Positions 5,079-11,610 of a DNA stretch of 11,610 bases are shown piece by piece; position 1 is the stretch's first letter; each line of letters opens with the position of its first letter. Where the stretch lies: positions 1-11,610 of the forward strand of contig JACPJX010000078.1 of the NCBI GenBank assembly GCA_016187365.1. The letters run 5' to 3'. The notes beneath the pieces were generated by a model that was not told where the DNA came from, ran no database searches, and was given only the letters and a program-made list of their open reading frames with translations. Source of the stretch: Candidatus Aenigmatarchaeota archaeon (GTDB lineage: Archaea; Aenigmatarchaeota; Aenigmatarchaeia; GW2011-AR5). A program made the position numbers and the translations under genes.

Positions 5079-5951
5079 CTATCCAATCAGGTTGTTCCTG
5101 AGTTTCTCGAAGATGTTCTGTTCCTTGAACGTTATGACCTTGGCCGGTTTCGCCTTTTCTATGAGGAACTTCGTCCCGGACTTCACGTACTCGCCGCCGT
5201 GGCCGTCCACGACAACGGCGCATTCCCCGCCGCCGACCTCGACCAGCACTTTCTTGTCGCCGGAGATTACCAGAGGCTTCATCTTCGAATAGAACAGGTA
5301 CATGGGCGTTATGCTTATGGCGTTGAGCTTGGGGTCTATTATGGAGCCTCCGGCAGAGGAGTTGTATGCGGTGCTGCCTGAGGGCGTCGAGAACATGATG
5401 CCGTCGCCAACTGAATCGAATTTCACGCCGTCTATCGTGAAGGAGACGTAAAGCACCTTGGAGGGCCTTTTCCTGCCGAACGCTATCTCGTTGAGCGCAA
5501 GCGGGTAGTCGCCGCGGATGATTTTTTCCCTGTACTTCTCGAAGCGCCCGGTCGCGACCTTTGTGCACATGAGCCTCATCCTTTCCGCTATAACGTAATT
5601 TTTTTTGACGATGTCCCTGATGTGGTTCTCGAGGTGCTTGAAGTCGACGGTGCACAGGAATCCCTGTCCCTCTATCCTTACAGGAAGAATCGGCACATTG
5701 GCCTTGTGCGCCGTCCAGAGGAACGTGCCGTCGCCGCCGACCGTTATTATGAGGTCGCCGTCGAATTTCCTTATGGAATGGCCCCGCTTCCGCAGGCGCA
5801 GCGCCGTCGAGTGGTCGAAATGTATCTCGTCCGTGTGCCTCTTCAGCATCCTTTCAAGTTTCTTCACGTACCTTATGCCGGCCTTGTTCTGCTTGGCCAC
5901 CAGAAGCACCTTGGGGTAATTTTTCTTTTTCCTGTGCTTTCGTATCCTCAT
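5079..5951 (-). CDS. nadK: NAD kinase (ATP/polyphosphate NAD kinase family)
   Basis: A 290-residue protein, usual length for the family. It phosphorylates NAD to NADP, the only known route to NADP. Motifs are GGDGT at 72-76 with catalytic Asp75; GQGFL at 96-99, in the place of the usual LGFL stretch; NE at 154-155; the NAD-binding segment DGIMFSTPSGSTAYN at 183-197; and VVDGHGG at 247-253. The N-terminus is basic (RIRKHRKKK). The start ATG at 5951 has no ribosome binding site but a TATA-like box about 24 bases upstream, so a leaderless transcript is likely. It is divergent from CMP kinase over 51 bases. tRNA-Ile follows on the same strand. Confidence 0.95.
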   Translation of the reverse strand: MRIRKHRKKKNYPKVLLVAKQNKAGIRYVKKLERMLKRHTDEIHFDHSTALRLRKRGHSIRKFDGDLIITVGGDGTFLWTAHKANVPILPVRIEGQGFLCTVDFKHLENHIRDIVKKNYVIAERMRLMCTKVATGRFEKYREKIIRGDYPLALNEIAFGRKRPSKVLYVSFTIDGVKFDSVGDGIMFSTPSGSTAYNSSAGGSIIDPKLNAISITPMYLFYSKMKPLVISGDKKVLVEVGGGECAVVVDGHGGEYVKSGTKFLIEKAKPAKVITFKEQNIFEKLRNNLIG

Positions 5952-5970
5952 AAAAGAATAGAAGCCGGAG

Positions 5971-5980
5971 GGTATTTAAC
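5971..5980. promoter_or_regulatory. Shared TATA-like box between nadK and cmk
   Basis: GGTATTTAAC sits in the middle of the 51-base gap between the two divergent ATGs. It is about 27 bases from the plus-strand start (6003) and about 24 from the minus-strand start (5951). It reads TATTTAA one way and TTAAATA the other. No second AT-rich box is visible in the gap, so both genes may use it, each with a leaderless transcript. Confidence 0.5.
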
Positions 5981-6002
5981 ATTATTCCGGCAAAACATTC
6001 TT

Positions 6003-6566
6003 ATGGCCGTCATAGTGGTTTCGGGGATGCCGGGGGCGGGCTCGTCAACCGTTGCGAGCCTTCTGGCGAAGCGCCTGAATCTCAGGCATTTCTCGGCCGG
6101 CGACTTCTTCAAGAAAAAGGCCGTTGAGAGCGGCGTGAAGGAGGGGGAGACCAGAAGGGCTACTGAGTTCCTGCTCACTGAGCGCGGCTCGAGGAAGGAT
6201 TTTCACGTCGATATAGACGACCTGCAGCGCGAGCTTGCAAAAGCCGGGAATATAGTGATAGACGGCAAGCTTTCAATACGCCTTCTTTCGGGACTTTATG
6301 ATGTTTCCGTGTGGCTGAAGGCGCCGGACGACGTCAGGGCCAGGCGCATTTCCGGCCGCGATGGCATCCCGGAAAAGGAGGCTCTGAAAGCAGTGAAGGA
6401 GAGGGACAGGATAGAGAGGCAGAGCTTCCTGCGGATATACGGCTTCGACACATTCTCGCAGGAGAACGAGGCCGGCATTGTCGTGGACACGTCGGACATG
6501 ACGCCGGAGGAAATCGTCAATTTAATAGTTAAAAAGATGAAGGAATCAAACAAAAAGGGCTGGTAG
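6003..6566 (+). CDS. cmk: Cytidylate (CMP) kinase, archaeal type
   Basis: A 187-residue protein, normal for archaeal CMP kinase, which converts CMP or dCMP to the diphosphate with ATP. The Walker A loop GMPGAGSST is at 8-16, the substrate segment HFSAGDFFKK at 29-38, DGKLS at 87-91, and the archaeal C-terminal signature RDGIPEKEALKAVKERDRIERQSFLRIYGFD at 119-149. The open frame extends much further upstream, but that part is antisense to nadK. I chose the ATG at 6003 from family length and TATA spacing. The stop TAG at 6564-6566 lies inside tRNA-Ala(GGC), so the last residues (KGW) are encoded by the tRNA acceptor sequence. The function is well supported; a UMP/CMP dual role is not excluded. 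Confidence 0.93.
   Translation: MAVIVVSGMPGAGSSTVASLLAKRLNLRHFSAGDFFKKKAVESGVKEGETRRATEFLLTERGSRKDFHVDIDDLQRELAKAGNIVIDGKLSIRLLSGLYDVSVWLKAPDDVRARRISGRDGIPEKEALKAVKERDRIERQSFLRIYGFDTFSQENEAGIVVDTSDMTPEEIVNLIVKKMKESNKKGW
6521..6528 (+). promoter_or_regulatory. Possible TATA box for tRNA-Ala(GGC) inside cmk
   Basis: TTTAATAG lies within the 3' end of cmk, about 32 bases before the tRNA. It could initiate the tRNA separately. The alternative is that the tRNA is processed from the cmk message. Weak evidence. Confidence 0.3.
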
Positions 6567-6706
6567 ATCAATTGGAAGATCGCTTGCATGGCAACGAGAA
6601 GGGAAATAATATCCTCTTGAATAAGGGATGAGTAAACCCTTAGAGAAAGGGATATCCCTTCTCTCGGGAATGCAAGAGGCTGTGGGTTCGAGTCCCGCCC
6701 AGTCCA
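6557..6706 (+). tRNA. tRNA-Ala(GGC) with a 77-nt anticodon-loop intron
   Basis: The acceptor GGGCTGG (6557-6563) pairs with CCAGTCC (6699-6705), including the G3-U70 pair that marks alanine tRNA; discriminator A is 6706. The D arm is GATC, AATTGGAA, GATC. The anticodon stem is CTTGC with GCAAG (6583-6587, 6672-6676), and loop bases A T G G C A before the intron give anticodon GGC. The T arm is GTGGG, TTCGAGT, CCCGC. The intron is placed at the usual 37/38 site, 6594-6670, leaving a 73-nt tRNA including discriminator. Inside the intron GAGAAGGGA (6596-6604) pairs with TCCCTTCTC (6655-6663). I could not find a canonical bulge-helix-bulge; CTTGCAT and ATGCAAG instead pair over 7 bp. The first ten bases overlap the end of cmk. 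Confidence 0.94.
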
Positions 6707-6712
6707 TAAGCC

Positions 6713-6737
6713 CCTTTTCTTTTCAAAAAAGAAAAGG
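6713..6737. repeat. 11-bp perfect hairpin after tRNA-Ala(GGC)
   Basis: CCTTTTCTTTT (6713-6723), loop CAA, then AAAAGAAAAGG (6727-6737). It begins seven bases after the tRNA end. It may act in 3' processing or termination. Its stem and downstream bases resemble the hairpin in the tRNA-Ile intron. The rest of 6738-6785 holds only the AT-rich promoter-like stretch. Confidence 0.65.
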
Positions 6738-6757
6738 CCCTTGGGTTCAAAAGAAAA

Positions 6758-6767
6758 TAATATATTT
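6758..6767 (+). promoter_or_regulatory. Candidate TATA box of tRNA-Ala(CGC)
   Basis: TAATATATTT is centred about 24 bases before 6786, the first base of the leader hairpin. The predicted transcript would therefore start with that hairpin and run into the tRNA at 6818. Confidence 0.5.
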
Positions 6768-6785
6768 CAATAGAAGGGTAGGTTG

Positions 6786-6817
6786 ATAAGGAAGGGAAAC
6801 CTAGTTTCCCTACTTAT
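6786..6817 (+). other. Base-paired 5' leader directly abutting tRNA-Ala(CGC)
   Basis: ATAAG (6786-6790) pairs with CTTAT (6813-6817), then an asymmetric GA/A internal loop, then AGGGAAAC (6793-6800) pairs with GTTTCCCT (6804-6811) around a CTA loop. That is 13 base pairs in 32 bases, ending at the base before the tRNA. It may guide or replace 5'-end maturation, or be a DNA-level dyad. Confidence 0.55.
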
Positions 6818-6934
6818 GGGCACGTAGTCGAGCTCGGAAAGACGCCGCCTTCGCAATACCCTTTGCTTGCGCAAACCGTATCGCCATATTAACGGAACAG
6901 GCGGAAACCAGGGGTTCAAATCCCCTCGTGTCCA
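6818..6934 (+). tRNA. tRNA-Ala(CGC) with a 43-nt anticodon-loop intron
   Basis: The acceptor GGGCACG pairs with CGTGTCC (G3-U70 present) and discriminator A is 6934. The D arm is GTC, an 11-base loop containing the GG pair, GAC. The anticodon stem is CCGCC with GGCGG, and the mature loop TTCGCAA gives anticodon CGC. The T arm is AGGGG, TTCAAAT, CCCCT. The intron runs 6856-6898. A bulge-helix-bulge is visible: exon TTCG pairs with intron CGGA (one G-U), flanked by bulges CAA and ACA, each cut after its second base, which gives the same boundaries as the mature fold. The outer intron helix is weak. The intron has its own small hairpin TTTGC TTGC GCAAA. Mature length is 74 nt including discriminator, with no encoded CCA. 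Confidence 0.94.
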
Positions 6935-6982
6935 CTATCAAAATTATATGAAAAGTTTGACGCTCTGGATGAAAACAGAACT

Positions 6983-9922
6983 CTATTTCTTCCTTCTGGC
7001 CCTGCCGACTTTCGTCGCCTTTACCCAGAAATACGCCACTATAAGGATGAGTATGACGCCGCCCGCTGCATAATACATCATCTCATTCCCGTACGCTGCT
7101 GCAGGCTGCCCCGGGCTTGAAGGCGTTGATGGAGCGGAAGGCGTTGTGGGCTGCTGTGAAGGCTGCTGTGTTTCCTGTGAAGGCTGTTCAGCAGGCTGCT
7201 GGGCTGCAGCAGTCGGCACGGCTTCGCCTATCGCAAACACCGAAAGTCCGGGCAGTTCTGCTTCATATGTTATCTCCGCCGAGCTTTCGGTTGAAAGCGT
7301 CGTCTTCATGTCAGTCCACGTGCCGTCCTTGAACCTCTTCAGGACCACATTTTCCTTTGCAACGTTGTTGTCAGCCGCCCATTTCTTGGTGACGGTGAAC
7401 TTGACCTTTGCGCTCTTGATATTATCATCCTTCAACTTGTCGTGCTTTATCTCGATGTACTGGTAGACCTTGCCCTCGACTGCCTTTGTCACTTCAGCAG
7501 GCGCCGAGTCAGTCTTCACCACCTTTATCTCGACGGCATTGACCTTGTTTGCGATGTCAACGCTTATCTCCTTGAATCCTATGTTCTCGCTGGTAAGCTT
7601 GACGACATTTGGCTTGTCAGGCGTGAACGCATCAACTATTATTGTCTTCGAGGCGGTTGTGCTCGGGGTTGACGGTGCAGCAGTGCCTCCTCCCCCGCCG
7701 CCGCTTGAGGAGGAACTCCCGCCAGGGTCATTGGATACGAATGTTGTGGTTGCGGTTGCCGTGTTGCCGGCGAAATCAGCCACCGTATAGGTAATCGTAT
7801 AAGTTCCGCCGGCGGTCGTGTCGGTAAAGTCAGTGCCGCAGCCTGACATCGTCACGACAATTCCATTCGGCTTTGTCACGGTCAGGCGCGATGATGAGGA
7901 GTTCGTGCCTGAAACCGTATCGCTCGCGGAGCATGAAACAGTCACTGCATTGCCTTTGTATACCGTAGCCGGGCTGAATGAAAGCGTGGTGCCCGGGGCG
8001 TTTGTCTCGGTAACAATCTTGTGCGCAGTCGAGTTCCTTGTATTATTGAGGAAGTCACTTACCTGTATTGTGATGTTATGCGAGGCGTTCGCCAGCGCCG
8101 TCAGGTTGACGCGCGTTGCAGTGCCGTTCGAAGTGATGCCAGTCTGGCCGTTCACGGCGCCGTCAACGAATATTGTGTAGTTCAGCACGCTAGAGAACGC
8201 TGATGAATTGTCTACTACGGTAAACACAATTTCAGGCGTGACGTCTGTCGTATTAGTTGCATTGACAGGCGAGGATATTACTGCGTAAGGCGCCTCAGCA
8301 TCCGTTGTAATGGTATATATCGTGCTGTTGCCCCTGTTGCCGGCCGGGTCTATCGCCTGCACCCACACAAAGTGCGTCCCGTTGTAGAATGTTGTCATAA
8401 GGGAAGTGATATTGGTGTCGTTGCCTACAAGCACGCTGGTGCCGTTCTGCGTGCCGTCAATGAATATGGTGTAGTTCAGGGCACTGGCGCCCGCCGATAA
8501 ATTGCCTGTTCTCGTGATATTGAATATGATAATCTGGGTCGTATTCGTGGAGTTTGTCATGTTGACAGGGAATGAAAGTATATTGACAACAGGCTTGCCG
8601 TCATACAGATATAATGTCAGGATGCTTGCATTCGCAAGGTTGCCGGCGGAATCATTCGCCTCCAGCCTGATGAAATATGACGTATTCTGCGGCAAAGCCG
8701 TGAGATTGACCCTGCCGATCGTATTGTTCACCGCGACAGGGCTGGCCGCGTAAGTCCCGCTGACATAAAGATTATAGGTTATTGCGGTAAACCCGTTGTC
8801 CGTGAGATTGAACAATATCTCAGGCGTCGTGTCCGAGATATTGGAGGCGTTATTGGTGGCGCCATTGCCTGAAGCGAACGCCTGGAATACGGGAGGCGTG
8901 TCGTCGACCGTAATTGTAATTCCTGTGCTGTTCTGGCTGTTTCCCGACGGGTCTGTCACTTGCACCTGTATCAAAAATGTGCCGTTTCTGACCGCGGACG
9001 TGTTTATAGTCACGTTTGTCGCGTTCGCAGAAAGCAGTGACGAGCCGTTATACGCGCCGTTCACGAAAATCGTTGCATTGATATCAACCGTGAAAAAGTT
9101 GTCCGTGATATTGACTATTATTCCCGGCGTTGTGTCGGAAGTGTTCGTGGCATTCACTGTGAGGTAGCTGACAGATGCTACAGGCCTTGTGTCGTCGACC
9201 GACAAGGTAAGCAGTGAAGTGTTGGCAAGGTTTTGTGCAGAGTCGTTTGCCTCGAAGCGCACCCGGATGGTGCTGTTCACCCTTGCCGACAGGTTGTATC
9301 TCTGGAGCGTGTTGTTTGTGGCAAGGAACGTGCCGTCAAATGTGCCGCTGATATAGACGCTTACGTTTAATGTTGTAAACTCGTTGTCCGTCAGATTAAC
9401 AACAATTTCAGGCGTTGTATCCGATGTGTTTGTGGCATTGAGGGTGGTTCCTACAGTGCCTGCACTGAACGCCTGGAATACGGAGGGGGTATCATCGACT
9501 GTGAATGTAATATTGCTTGAATTTCTCTTGGCATTCTCATCTTCCGAAGAGTTGAACTGGACCAATATCGAGTGGGTGCCATTTGCAAGCCTCGTTGAAA
9601 TGTTGAAATATACTGCAGTGTTGTTCGTTATGTTGAACGACGGTGTCGGCACGCCGTCTACAAAAACAGAGAAGTTATAGTTTGTACCGTTGCCTGACGT
9701 GATATTTATCCTCAGTTCGGGCTGGACGAATGAGATATTCGACATGTTCACATAGTTGCCTATCGTGTAGCGGCTGACATTCCTGATTTCCTGGATTACG
9801 TTCCTGTCTGACACGTTCAGCAGCATGGCATTTGAAGGTACTGCAAACATGGCGAACAGGAAAATCATTCCAAGGAATAAGAAATTTCTAATGGCATGAG
9901 AACTCTTCAGGGTACTCTCCAT
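6983..9922 (-). CDS. Large secreted, heavily sequon-rich Ig-like repeat surface protein with PGF-pre-PGF domain and C-terminal anchor
   Basis: A 979-residue protein from the ATG at 9922; a TTG two codons earlier is less likely. Numbers below count from that TTG. A signal peptide spans about 14-34, ending in PSNA. Residues about 40-740 hold roughly six Ig-like modules of about 100 residues, marked by VDDTxP-type starts at about 144, 244, 341, 441, 542 and 641. They contain recurring TSDTTPEI, VNLTDN, FVDG and DPAGN phrases and dozens of Asn-X-Ser/Thr sequons. The last module has two cysteines (666 and 697) that could form a disulfide. A Ser/Gly linker (738-748) leads to a PGF-pre-PGF domain (about 780-900), then a Gln/Pro/Ser stalk, a membrane helix (about 953-968) and a basic tail. 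No PGF sorting motif is visible. The protein is probably an S-layer, adhesin or surface contact protein; the ligand is unknown. The transcript appears leaderless. Confidence 0.9.
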   Translation of the reverse strand: MESTLKSSHAIRNFLFLGMIFLFAMFAVPSNAMLLNVSDRNVIQEIRNVSRYTIGNYVNMSNISFVQPELRINITSGNGTNYNFSVFVDGVPTPSFNITNNTAVYFNISTRLANGTHSILVQFNSSEDENAKRNSSNITFTVDDTPSVFQAFSAGTVGTTLNATNTSDTTPEIVVNLTDNEFTTLNVSVYISGTFDGTFLATNNTLQRYNLSARVNSTIRVRFEANDSAQNLANTSLLTLSVDDTRPVASVSYLTVNATNTSDTTPGIIVNITDNFFTVDINATIFVNGAYNGSSLLSANATNVTINTSAVRNGTFLIQVQVTDPSGNSQNSTGITITVDDTPPVFQAFASGNGATNNASNISDTTPEILFNLTDNGFTAITYNLYVSGTYAASPVAVNNTIGRVNLTALPQNTSYFIRLEANDSAGNLANASILTLYLYDGKPVVNILSFPVNMTNSTNTTQIIIFNITRTGNLSAGASALNYTIFIDGTQNGTSVLVGNDTNITSLMTTFYNGTHFVWVQAIDPAGNRGNSTIYTITTDAEAPYAVISSPVNATNTTDVTPEIVFTVVDNSSAFSSVLNYTIFVDGAVNGQTGITSNGTATRVNLTALANASHNITIQVSDFLNNTRNSTAHKIVTETNAPGTTLSFSPATVYKGNAVTVSCSASDTVSGTNSSSSRLTVTKPNGIVVTMSGCGTDFTDTTAGGTYTITYTVADFAGNTATATTTFVSNDPGGSSSSSGGGGGGTAAPSTPSTTASKTIIVDAFTPDKPNVVKLTSENIGFKEISVDIANKVNAVEIKVVKTDSAPAEVTKAVEGKVYQYIEIKHDKLKDDNIKSAKVKFTVTKKWAADNNVAKENVVLKRFKDGTWTDMKTTLSTESSAEITYEAELPGLSVFAIGEAVPTAAAQQPAEQPSQETQQPSQQPTTPSAPSTPSSPGQPAAAYGNEMMYYAAGGVILILIVAYFWVKATKVGRARRKK

Positions 9923-9943
9923 TATCAATTCATGTTTTGTCCT

Positions 9944-9955
9944 AGTATATATACT
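9944..9955 (-). promoter_or_regulatory. Palindromic TATA box of the surface-protein gene
   Basis: AGTATATATACT is a perfect 12-base palindrome centred 27 bases before the ATG at 9922, consistent with a leaderless start. The downstream octamer GGACAAAA (minus strand, 9942-9935) also occurs just after the TATA box of the PIN gene. Confidence 0.55.
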
Positions 9956-9975
9956 TTTCTGGCGCGTGAAAACGA

Positions 9976-9983
9976 ATTTTTAA
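9976..9983 (+). promoter_or_regulatory. Candidate TATA box of the DNA methyltransferase operon
   Basis: ATTTTTAA is centred about 26 bases before the ATG at 10006. GGAG occurs only one base before the ATG, too close for a ribosome binding site, so the message is probably leaderless. Confidence 0.45.
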
Positions 9984-10005
9984 CCCTTTTCAATAGAATT
10001 GGAGC

Positions 10006-11124
10006 ATGCCCGAAGACTGCACTAAGTCCCTCGGCATGGAGGAAAGGCCGGAATGGGCGGAACTCGCGACGTTCGTGCCCAACAAGCGCGCGCCGGTATA
10101 CAACTGGTTCTACTACAAGGAGGGCTTCTCGAGGGACTTGGTGATGAAAATCCTTGACATGTTCCAGCACAATGCAGAAATGCCTGTCCTTGACCCGTTC
10201 TGCGGCTCGGGAACAACGCTGCTCGCATGCAGGGAACTTGGCATCGACAGCATAGGCTTTGACGTGCTTCCGGTATCCGTCTTTGCATCAGACGTCAAGA
10301 CGCGAAACTACGATGCGGGCGAGATAAGGCGCATATATGCCGGATTCAGGAAGAAGTTTGAGAAACTCGACAGGGAATATCCGCCCCTCATGAAGCGGGC
10401 GTTCAGCAAGTACGCGCTCCAGGACATATCGCTTCTCATGCGGGACATAATGAAAATAGAAGACGAAAAATACAGGAACTTCTTTTTGCTTGCCCTGATA
10501 AATGCGTCGATGAAATGCAGCTACGCACGGAAGGACGGCGGCGCGATAAAGACAAGGATATGGAAGGCGCCGCCTCTCAGGATAATGTTCAGGCACGTCC
10601 TGAAAAGGATGGCGAAGGACACGGAGAAGATTGAATTCAAGGCATGCATGACCAGCGCGGAGGCCGGCGACGCCAGAAGGCTCGGGCTGGAGGACGAGAG
10701 CGTGGGCTCGGTGATAACGTCGCCACCGTACCTCAACAACATCGACTACACGAAGGTCTACGCCATAGAAGAGTTCTTCATACAGTCAAAGGGGCTGCCG
10801 CCATTGAGGTCTTATATAGGCTCCAGGATGTCTGAAGAATCCTTCATGGATTTGCCGCCTGCGGCGGTTTCGTACTTCCTTGACATGAAGAAGGTTATCG
10901 GGGAAATGCACCGCGTCTGCATGAAAGGCGCCAATGTTGGAATCGTAATCGGGAACGGGTTTACAGGAGAAGTCATAGACAGCGACATAATATTAGCAAA
11001 GATTGCAGAAGACATGGGCTTTTCAGTAGAAAAAATAATTGTGCTTAACAAGAGGTTCGCCCTCGTGGAAAGGACAAAAAAATCCGGCGTGCTAAGGGAA
11101 AGCCTTTTATTGTTGAGGAAATGA
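10006..11124 (+). CDS. Amino-DNA methyltransferase, SPPY type (probable N4-cytosine or N6-adenine), orphan
   Basis: A 372-residue protein. Motif I LDPFCGSGTT is at 62-71 with the following acidic position Asp86, and the catalytic motif IV TSPPYLNNIDY is at 238-248. SPPY is most common in N4-cytosine methyltransferases, though some adenine enzymes share it. An N-terminal NKRAPVYNWFYYKEGFS segment at 26-42 probably forms the SAM-pocket helix (motif X). About 165 residues between motifs I and IV, largely helical and charged, are the likely target-recognition insert; this is alpha-like motif order. tRNA methyltransferases of the Trm11 type are an alternative but usually have DPPYG. No restriction endonuclease or specificity subunit is next to it. 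It is followed 16 bases later by a metallo-beta-lactamase-fold gene on the same strand. Confidence 0.85.
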   Translation: MPEDCTKSLGMEERPEWAELATFVPNKRAPVYNWFYYKEGFSRDLVMKILDMFQHNAEMPVLDPFCGSGTTLLACRELGIDSIGFDVLPVSVFASDVKTRNYDAGEIRRIYAGFRKKFEKLDREYPPLMKRAFSKYALQDISLLMRDIMKIEDEKYRNFFLLALINASMKCSYARKDGGAIKTRIWKAPPLRIMFRHVLKRMAKDTEKIEFKACMTSAEAGDARRLGLEDESVGSVITSPPYLNNIDYTKVYAIEEFFIQSKGLPPLRSYIGSRMSEESFMDLPPAAVSYFLDMKKVIGEMHRVCMKGANVGIVIGNGFTGEVIDSDIILAKIAEDMGFSVEKIIVLNKRFALVERTKKSGVLRESLLLLRK

Positions 11125-11140
11125 ATCATATGGTGGTTGA

Positions 11141-11610
11141 ATGAACAGGATTGTTTTTCTGGGCACCGGGGGCGGGCGCCACATGATGTTCTCGCAGGTC
11201 CGCAAGACAGGCGGCATGTATTTCGAGTTTGATGCCGGAAAGAAGGAAATCCTTGCGTTCATAATGGACCCCGGGCCGGGCTCGCTCGTGAATTCAAGGG
11301 GCACATTCCTCAAGCCCGAACTGGTTCAGGGAGTCGTCCTGTCTCATCACCATATCGACCACTCGACGGACGCGAACGCGTGGCTTGACGGCATCGAGAA
11401 ACCATTCCTCATAGCCGAGGAGCACTGCGTTATGGACAGGGAGGAGCTGGGGGAGAAGGATTACGATTATTATCCGTGCATAAACCCGTACCAGAGGAAA
11501 AGAATAGGCGAACTGCACACCGTGAAGGACAGGAGCATCGTGAAGATGAAGGGCGTAAGGTTCGAATCTGTCAGGTCGGAACACTACGGGCCCACCGTGG
11601 GCTTCGTCAT
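11141..11610 (+). CDS. Metallo-beta-lactamase-fold hydrolase, partial (3' end off the right edge)
   Basis: 156 residues are visible and the frame is open to the window end. GTGGGR near 8-13, IMDPGPGSLV at 41-50, and the zinc motif SHHHIDHS at 68-75 (His69, His71, Asp73, His74) define the fold. His148 in SEHYGPTVGF fits the next metal ligand. I recall this arrangement from uncharacterised archaeal metal-dependent hydrolases; whether it is a nuclease (RNase Z or RNase J-like) or a small-molecule hydrolase cannot be told. The start ATG follows GGTGG by four bases. The 16-base gap after the methyltransferase suggests one operon, but a functional link is not shown. Confidence 0.88.
   Translation, partial: MNRIVFLGTGGGRHMMFSQVRKTGGMYFEFDAGKKEILAFIMDPGPGSLVNSRGTFLKPELVQGVVLSHHHIDHSTDANAWLDGIEKPFLIAEEHCVMDREELGEKDYDYYPCINPYQRKRIGELHTVKDRSIVKMKGVRFESVRSEHYGPTVGFV

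Noticed and set aside
5622..6002. Upstream extension of the CMP kinase frame
   Set aside because: It lies fully inside nadK in antisense, would make the kinase 314 residues instead of about 187, and the P-loop belongs at the N-terminus.
6594..6670. A C/D-box guide RNA inside the tRNA-Ala(GGC) intron, suggested by GGATGAG
   Set aside because: No matching CTGA boxes at usable spacing.
6738..6757. T-arm-like TTGGGTTCAAAAG after the 6713 hairpin, as a tRNA fragment
   Set aside because: The flanks of the would-be loop do not pair and no other tRNA arm is present.
6867..9680. Several short plus-strand frames across the surface-protein gene
   Set aside because: All are antisense to one continuous 979-residue frame with signal peptide, repeats and anchor in the right order.

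Overview
The window is archaeal. The evidence is an S10-type ribosomal operon in archaeal order with archaeal-type L3, L4, L23 and L2; three tRNA genes, all interrupted by introns; an archaeal-type CMP kinase; a large Asn-rich cell-surface protein ending in a PGF-pre-PGF domain and a membrane anchor; and TATA boxes lying about 25-30 nt upstream of most first-gene start codons, which suggests leaderless transcripts. The lineage cannot be fixed from sequence alone. The combination is compatible with a DPANN-type or other uncultivated archaeon, and that is a guess.

Region 1 (1-3207, minus strand): L3, L4, L23 and L2 are packed with overlaps or gaps of 10 nt or less. Where S19 is normally expected, a class I SAM-dependent methyltransferase follows instead. 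It is AT-rich and runs off the left edge. Region 2 (3208-4075): a dyad-rich spacer separates L3 from a divergent ThiF/MoeB/UbaA-type E1-like adenylyltransferase. Region 3 (4076-4879): an AT-rich island holds a solitary PIN-domain RNase-like gene and a convergent 43-codon reading frame that overlaps its 3' end. Both have palindromes near their promoters.

Region 4 (4880-6934): tRNA-Ile(GAU), with an unusual D-loop intron, lies downstream of NAD kinase. NAD kinase and CMP kinase diverge from one apparently shared TATA box. The stop codon of CMP kinase lies inside tRNA-Ala(GGC). A hairpin spacer then leads to tRNA-Ala(CGC), which has a base-paired leader ending exactly at the tRNA 5' end. Region 5 (6935-9955, minus): a 979-residue surface protein with about six Ig-like repeats of roughly 100 residues. 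Region 6 (9956-11610, plus): an orphan SPPY-type amino-DNA methyltransferase followed closely by a metallo-beta-lactamase-fold hydrolase that runs off the right edge.

Most of the window is core housekeeping: translation, cofactor and nucleotide kinases, and tRNAs. The parts that look accessory are the left-edge methyltransferase, the PIN island, the surface protein and the DNA methyltransferase. No gene-free stretch exceeds 300 bases. The longest spacers are 3208-3382, 4772-4879 and 6707-6817, and each is described below. No CRISPR array, insertion sequence or rRNA was seen.
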